From Bacteroidota bacterium (GTDB lineage: Bacteria > Bacteroidota > Bacteroidia > Chitinophagales > Chitinophagaceae), in assembly GCA_023427575.1 (NCBI GenBank), contig JAEZAY010000542.1, positions 1 to 10,330 on the forward strand: a stretch of DNA of 10,330 nucleotides. The letters are read 5' to 3'. The translations under genes were made by a program, and so were the position numbers. Numbering within the stretch: position 1 is the first letter of the stretch; the number at the start of each line of letters is the position of its first letter. This document shows, piece after piece, positions 7,697 to 10,330 of the stretch. The notes below the pieces were generated by a model, which was given only the letters and a program-made list of their open reading frames with translations, ran no database searches and was not told where the DNA came from.

Positions 7697-7919
7697 AACG
7701 GGAGATTTTTAAGCGGTACAGAAAATATTAGCCTGGTACAGATAAGGGTGTAGATATCAAAGGGCAAAGCAAAACGGAACAGTTATTATTTATTCCTGCA
7801 CGCCCGGCCTTTAAATATTGAGCTCGGTTTTCGACCCGTTCAGCTGAAACAAAAATATGTTTTACGGGCTTGGAATCGGAAGGGTGTTTTTCCCGTTTTA
7901 TAACCTGTTATTTCCCGTT
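7697..7919. promoter_or_regulatory. Three AACGGGA boxes, possible operators
   Basis: AACGGGA occurs at 7697-7703 on the plus strand, and as its complement TCCCGTT at 7891-7897 and 7913-7919. The last two are 22 bp apart, about two helical turns, and share the longer word TTTCCCGTT. Two of the boxes adjoin TATAA on the same side (7693-7703 and, inverted, 7891-7902). A clustered, oriented motif between divergent operons suggests a regulator site; the regulator is unknown. Confidence 0.3.
7715..7742 (+). promoter_or_regulatory. GGTACAGA direct repeat, 20-bp spacing
   Basis: GGTACAGA occurs at 7715-7722 and again at 7735-7742, exactly 20 bp apart, which places both on the same face of the helix. 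GGTACAG occurs once more at 8191-8197, 65 bp before the plus-strand operon. Equal-phase direct repeats are a common form of operator, but no regulator can be named. Confidence 0.3.
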
Positions 7920-8005
7920 AGAAGCTTTGCAGGATTAATTGAGTTTCGCAAGTGGTTAGCATCAGCCATAGTAAATTGACTATAACGGTAGAGGTGAATA
8001 TAAGG

Positions 8006-8037
8006 ATTGCAAATTCAAAAAACTTTATCTATACTTG
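8006..8037 (+). promoter_or_regulatory. Possible Bacteroidota -33/-7 promoter for the kinase operon
   Basis: ATTG (8006-8009) is followed after 20 bp by TATACTTG (8030-8037). The Bacteroidota consensus is TTTG, a 19-21 bp gap, then TAnnTTTG, so the match is 3 of 4 and 5 of 6 fixed positions. If used, it gives a leader of about 220 nt before the ATG at 8262. Matches this weak occur by chance in A/T-rich DNA. Confidence 0.25.
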
Positions 8038-8261
8038 TAGGAAAGTATCAAATAGTCTTCTCCAGATATATCCTTCCTATTTAGACAAATAACATTGGTT
8101 GAATTTGCATGTACGTATCCTCGTTTTAGCAAAGTTCTGTTTTCCTGAGCTTAACTTCTATAATGAATAAAATGGCAATTGCTATATACCGGTACAGTCG
8201 AACGGAATTGTGAACGCCTTCTAAAATATTCAACTTTTTTTTAAACTTAAATATCCATATT

Positions 8262-8786
8262 ATGCCTGTAGTAGTAATCGATTCGAAATCACTGGAAAGA
8301 CTAAATAGGTTTCATGCTGAATCCGAAAAAGATTGTTTAATGGATTTTGTAAGTAACGAATTCAAATTTGTTGAAGGAGAAAATTGCGACAGCCCGCCAA
8401 CATTAAAGGAGGTTGGGGCAGGCGTCACTTTGAGGGCGGTAATGCAAATGATGAACAATTATATCAATTCCGCGGGGGAAGAAAAAACGATATGTATTGA
8501 TTACGGCCGAAATATTTTCGAATCTCTGTTATTCAATGAAGGAGGTGAACGAAATAATTGCCAGGGTATAAGATTTTATTTTGGCCTTAAACCAAACAAG
8601 AACGGCGATCCGGAAATTAACTTAATACTGGTTCCCCTGGATGCTGACTCATGTGAAAGTAAAGAACTTAAAAATATCAGCCTTGCGCAAAAGGCAGCTG
8701 ATGACGTAGGCCATGGAACCAATAAGAAGAAGATGACAGGCGCCGGTTCGGATAACAAATATATTTTATTTCATCTTGCACGTTAA
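8262..8786 (+). CDS. Hypothetical cytosolic protein, first gene of the kinase operon
   Basis: A 174-residue protein without signal peptide or membrane helix. I do not recognise a named family. It starts MPVVVIDSKSLERLNRF. A helical part follows (GVTLRAVMQMMNNYI at 54-68), then IDYGRNIFESLL (79-90) and a strand pair with CQGIRFYFGLK (100-110) and INLILVPLDADS (119-130). The C-terminal third is polar and probably disordered (about 131-165). The GIRFYFG-then-LILVPLD layout recalls unannotated Bacteroidota proteins with GIRIYYG and LVLVGVD motifs found near sensor kinases; this is from memory and unverified. The next gene starts 13 bp after its stop, so it is co-transcribed with the seven-helix protein and the kinase. 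It may act as a cytosolic partner of that pathway. The leader is A/T-rich with no Shine-Dalgarno. Confidence 0.7.
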   Translation: MPVVVIDSKSLERLNRFHAESEKDCLMDFVSNEFKFVEGENCDSPPTLKEVGAGVTLRAVMQMMNNYINSAGEEKTICIDYGRNIFESLLFNEGGERNNCQGIRFYFGLKPNKNGDPEINLILVPLDADSCESKELKNISLAQKAADDVGHGTNKKKMTGAGSDNKYILFHLAR

Positions 8787-8799
8787 GTCAGATCGAACG

Positions 8800-9432
8800 A
8801 TGGATTTTTGGGATATTGCGTATCAAAGTCTTTTGCTGGTAACCTTTATATTCAGTCTACGGCTGGTCAATCAAAAGAAATTCAAGATCTTTCCTTATTT
8901 GTTGGGAATTACAAATTTTGTTGAATTATTCATTTTTTTTATAAAACATGAAAATCCTGAATATCCTATACTCTATCATTTCTACATTCCAATAGAATAT
9001 TGTTTGCTGGCGTATTTTTATTACAGAATTACTGATATCGGGTGGGGAAAGAGATTTGCTTTTTACTCGATTTTTGGATTGCCGCTGATTTGCATTTTCA
9101 TTTCATTTAATATAAATCCGTTTAAGTTTCCTACGCTACAATTTAACGTTGCTGGAGTCTGTTTAATCATTCTTGCTTTAATTAGTATTTTCTCGATAAT
9201 GCCAGAAGAAAGCAGTTCTATTTGGACGCATCCGGTATTCATAATAAACATTGGAATACTGGTTTTTTATTCTGGAAATTTACTTTTAATGGGGGTGTAC
9301 AACTATTTAAGAGATTTTAATCTTGAGCTTGCCAAATCGCTTTTCAGAGCGATCAATACATCCTTGAATTTTGTTATGTACTTAATGTTTATAACTGCAT
9401 TTGTATGCCTTTCGAGAACCAGGAAGTTGTAA
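8800..9432 (+). CDS. Seven-helix membrane protein, probable receptor half of a split sensor
   Basis: A 210-residue integral membrane protein with about seven hydrophobic segments, at roughly 8-24, 31-48, 60-77, 87-104, 113-135, 144-166 and 183-203. The C-terminal tail (SRTRKL) is basic, so it should be cytosolic, which puts the N-terminus outside. The start chosen is the ATG at 8800, 13 bp after the upstream stop. An in-frame TTG at 8776 would add eight residues and overlap the upstream gene, and is less likely. Its 3' end overlaps the kinase start by 28 nt in another frame, which points to coupled translation. No ligand-binding domain is visible outside the membrane. Together with a kinase that has only one helix, it probably forms the sensing part of a two-piece receptor. 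The gene is strikingly A/T-rich, as expected for such hydrophobic codons. Confidence 0.75.
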   Translation: MDFWDIAYQSLLLVTFIFSLRLVNQKKFKIFPYLLGITNFVELFIFFIKHENPEYPILYHFYIPIEYCLLAYFYYRITDIGWGKRFAFYSIFGLPLICIFISFNINPFKFPTLQFNVAGVCLIILALISIFSIMPEESSSIWTHPVFIINIGILVFYSGNLLLMGVYNYLRDFNLELAKSLFRAINTSLNFVMYLMFITAFVCLSRTRKL

Positions 9433-10190
9433 ATACGGTAATATTAGGTTGCATCTTGTTTTTATTATTAATCTTCATAATAATTTGGTCTGCTGTTAAC
9501 TACCATAATCAGAAAAAAGAAAAACAATTGTTGGAGGTATCCTTCCAGCAGGAACTTCTGAAAACTCAGCTTGAAACGCAGGAACAAACCTTTCACCAGA
9601 TAGGTGAGGAGCTGCACGACAATATCGGCCAGTTGCTTAGCAGTGCCCGTATGTTGATTGGAATTGCGGAGCGATCGCTTGATTCGGTACCCGGGGCTTT
9701 GAAAACCGCTGACCAAACTCTGGGCAAGGCTATTCAGGACCTGCGGATGTTGTCTAAGTCATTAAATATGGAGTGGCTGCATCAGTTTAATGTAATCGAC
9801 AATTTATACGCCGAAGTGGAAAGGATCAATGCCGCGCAGATGATCCGGGTAGACCTGTTTACTTCGGTTCAAAGTTTACCTCTCCGTCCGGAGTCAAGAG
9901 TGATGTTGTTTCGAATTGTTCAGGAAGCCATGCATAATGCTATGAAACATTCCGAGGCGCAGCATGTTCGCGTTGATATCTCCTGCGATCAGGAAATCCT
10001 GGTGCTTATTAAAGACGACCGTAAAGGATTTAAAATGGAATCCAGTGGTCGTCATGGGCTGGGTTTATTAAATATGAATCACCGCACCAGTCTTTTAGGT
10101 GGCACCATTTCCTGGACTTCACTGCCCGGCGTCGGCACTGAAGTCAGAATTGGCATTCCTGTTCAACATCCAGAAACTACCAATTCATAA
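9405..10190 (+). CDS. HisKA_3-type sensor histidine kinase (NarX/ComP/LiaS class)
   Basis: A 261-residue membrane histidine kinase with one N-terminal helix (about 11-31) and no sensor domain. A coiled coil (about 35-63) follows, then the HisKA_3 dimerisation helix with EELHDNIGQ and the phospho-acceptor His71. The HATPase part (about 165-252) has an N-box EAMHNAMKH (Asn178), a G1 box DDRKGF (204-209) and a G2 box GRHGLGLLNM (215-224), ending in GTEVRIGIP. The G1 box normally reads DxGxGF. Here the first Gly is Arg206 (codon CGT, one base from GGT), which may weaken ATP binding. Kinases of this class normally phosphorylate LuxR/NarL-type regulators; none follows within the 140 bp left in the window. 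Input most likely comes from the seven-helix protein whose gene overlaps it by 28 nt. Confidence 0.9.
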   Translation: MPFENQEVVNTVILGCILFLLLIFIIIWSAVNYHNQKKEKQLLEVSFQQELLKTQLETQEQTFHQIGEELHDNIGQLLSSARMLIGIAERSLDSVPGALKTADQTLGKAIQDLRMLSKSLNMEWLHQFNVIDNLYAEVERINAAQMIRVDLFTSVQSLPLRPESRVMLFRIVQEAMHNAMKHSEAQHVRVDISCDQEILVLIKDDRKGFKMESSGRHGLGLLNMNHRTSLLGGTISWTSLPGVGTEVRIGIPVQHPETTNS

Positions 10191-10191
10191 C

Positions 10192-10211
10192 ATCGTTGGT
10201 GTCCGGGTAAT
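10192..10211. repeat. 20-bp near-repeat, copy 2 (minus strand encodes YPDTND)
   Basis: This is the direct-orientation partner of 5328-5347 (18 of 20 identical). On the minus strand it lies within a 14-codon frame, 10177-10221 including the stop, which reads MRTYYPDTNDVMNW and has a stop codon directly upstream. It is therefore at most a fragment. Confidence 0.4.
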
Positions 10212-10265
10212 AAGTTCTCATTCACCCGAAGCCTTTATCAATAGTGAATAGGAGCAGTCTTTGTA

Positions 10266-10330
10266 AATGACCCCTTCCACTTTTTTTTTGAAAAAAAGTG
10301 GAGCAAAAAAATCGGGCTCCGGAATAAATC
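10266..10330 (-). repeat. 65-bp hairpin-rich inverted repeat, copy B (reaches window edge)
   Basis: This is the reverse complement of 5524-5588 with one mismatch. It has the same two hairpins: TCCAC plus a T-run (10276-10289) pairs with an A-run plus GTGGA (10291-10302), and GGAGC (10300-10304) pairs with GCTCC (10316-10320). It begins 75 bp past the stop codon of the kinase gene, and identity may continue beyond 10330. Like copy A it lies beyond the 3' end of an operon, so a bidirectional terminator role is possible. Confidence 0.85.

Larger units (their letters stand above)
7561..8261. other. 701-bp divergent intergenic region
   Basis: This gene-free region separates the minus-strand pYEATS operon from the plus-strand kinase operon, so both promoters should lie here. 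I saw no credible small gene; the longest thing noted is a 16-codon frame at 8163-8213. It holds three exact AACGGGA words (one plus, two minus), three GGTACAG words, a repeated ACTATAA(A)CGG (7691-7701 and 7979-7988) and a short inverted repeat AAACA/TGTTT near 7848-7863. One possible Bacteroidota promoter for the plus operon is at 8006-8037. For the minus operon I found only a partial -7 match, CAGCTTTG, about 50 bp before its start codon. Confidence 0.6.

Noticed and set aside
8163..8213. 16-codon plus-strand frame upstream of the kinase operon, possible leader peptide
   Set aside because: Too short to judge, with no ribosome binding site, no run of regulatory codons and no attenuator-like hairpin after it.
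8537..8547. Strong Shine-Dalgarno-like GGAGGTGA inside the 174-residue gene
   Set aside because: No start codon follows at a usable distance, and this phylum rarely relies on Shine-Dalgarno pairing.
8776..8799. Upstream TTG start for the seven-helix protein
   Set aside because: It would add eight polar residues and overlap the preceding gene, while an ATG at 8800 lies 13 bp after the upstream stop and directly before the first hydrophobic stretch.
5524..10330. Treating the segment as a complete transposon
   Set aside because: No transposase or integrase gene is present and no target-site duplication can be seen, because the right arm reaches the window edge.

Overview
The window looks like a chromosomal stretch from a Bacteroidota bacterium, probably of the Chitinophagaceae/Sphingobacteriia type. 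This rests on the gene families present, the A/T-rich start regions without clear Shine-Dalgarno sequences, and a weak Bacteroidota-style promoter match. No rRNA, tRNA, CRISPR array or transposase gene was seen.

Left half (about 130-5160, minus strand, visibly richer in G+C): three exported proteins in the transcription order FG-GAP/VCBS propeller lipoprotein, DUF1080 (3-keto-disaccharide hydrolase family) protein, and a large cupredoxin-dehydrogenase-HEAT protein. They look like a cell-envelope module for oxidising and cleaving sugars or glycosides. The large protein carries a complete set of type-1 copper ligands at its N-terminus and has no CxxCH heme motif.

Right half (about 5524-10330, more A/T-rich): a segment bracketed by two inverted copies of a 65-bp repeat that contains hairpins (64/65 identical; the second copy reaches the window edge). 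Inside are two divergent operons. The minus-strand operon has a lipoprotein (7054-7560), a four-helix membrane protein with a C-terminal prokaryotic YEATS (pYEATS) domain (5898-7010), and a 57-residue two-helix membrane protein (5691-5864). pYEATS proteins have been proposed by comparative genomics as parts of prokaryotic conflict or signalling systems, so this three-gene set is the best candidate here for an undescribed system. The plus-strand operon has a small cytosolic protein of unknown function (8262-8786), a seven-helix membrane protein (8800-9432) and an overlapping HisKA_3-type histidine kinase (9405-10190). The last two read as a split receptor and kinase. No response regulator lies inside the window.

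A 701-bp gene-free region (7561-8261) separates the two operons. It holds recurring short motifs (AACGGGA three times, GGTACAG three times) and one possible promoter, so it may be a shared control region. Whether the two operons form one system, and whether the 65-bp repeats mark a mobile or invertible unit, is inference.
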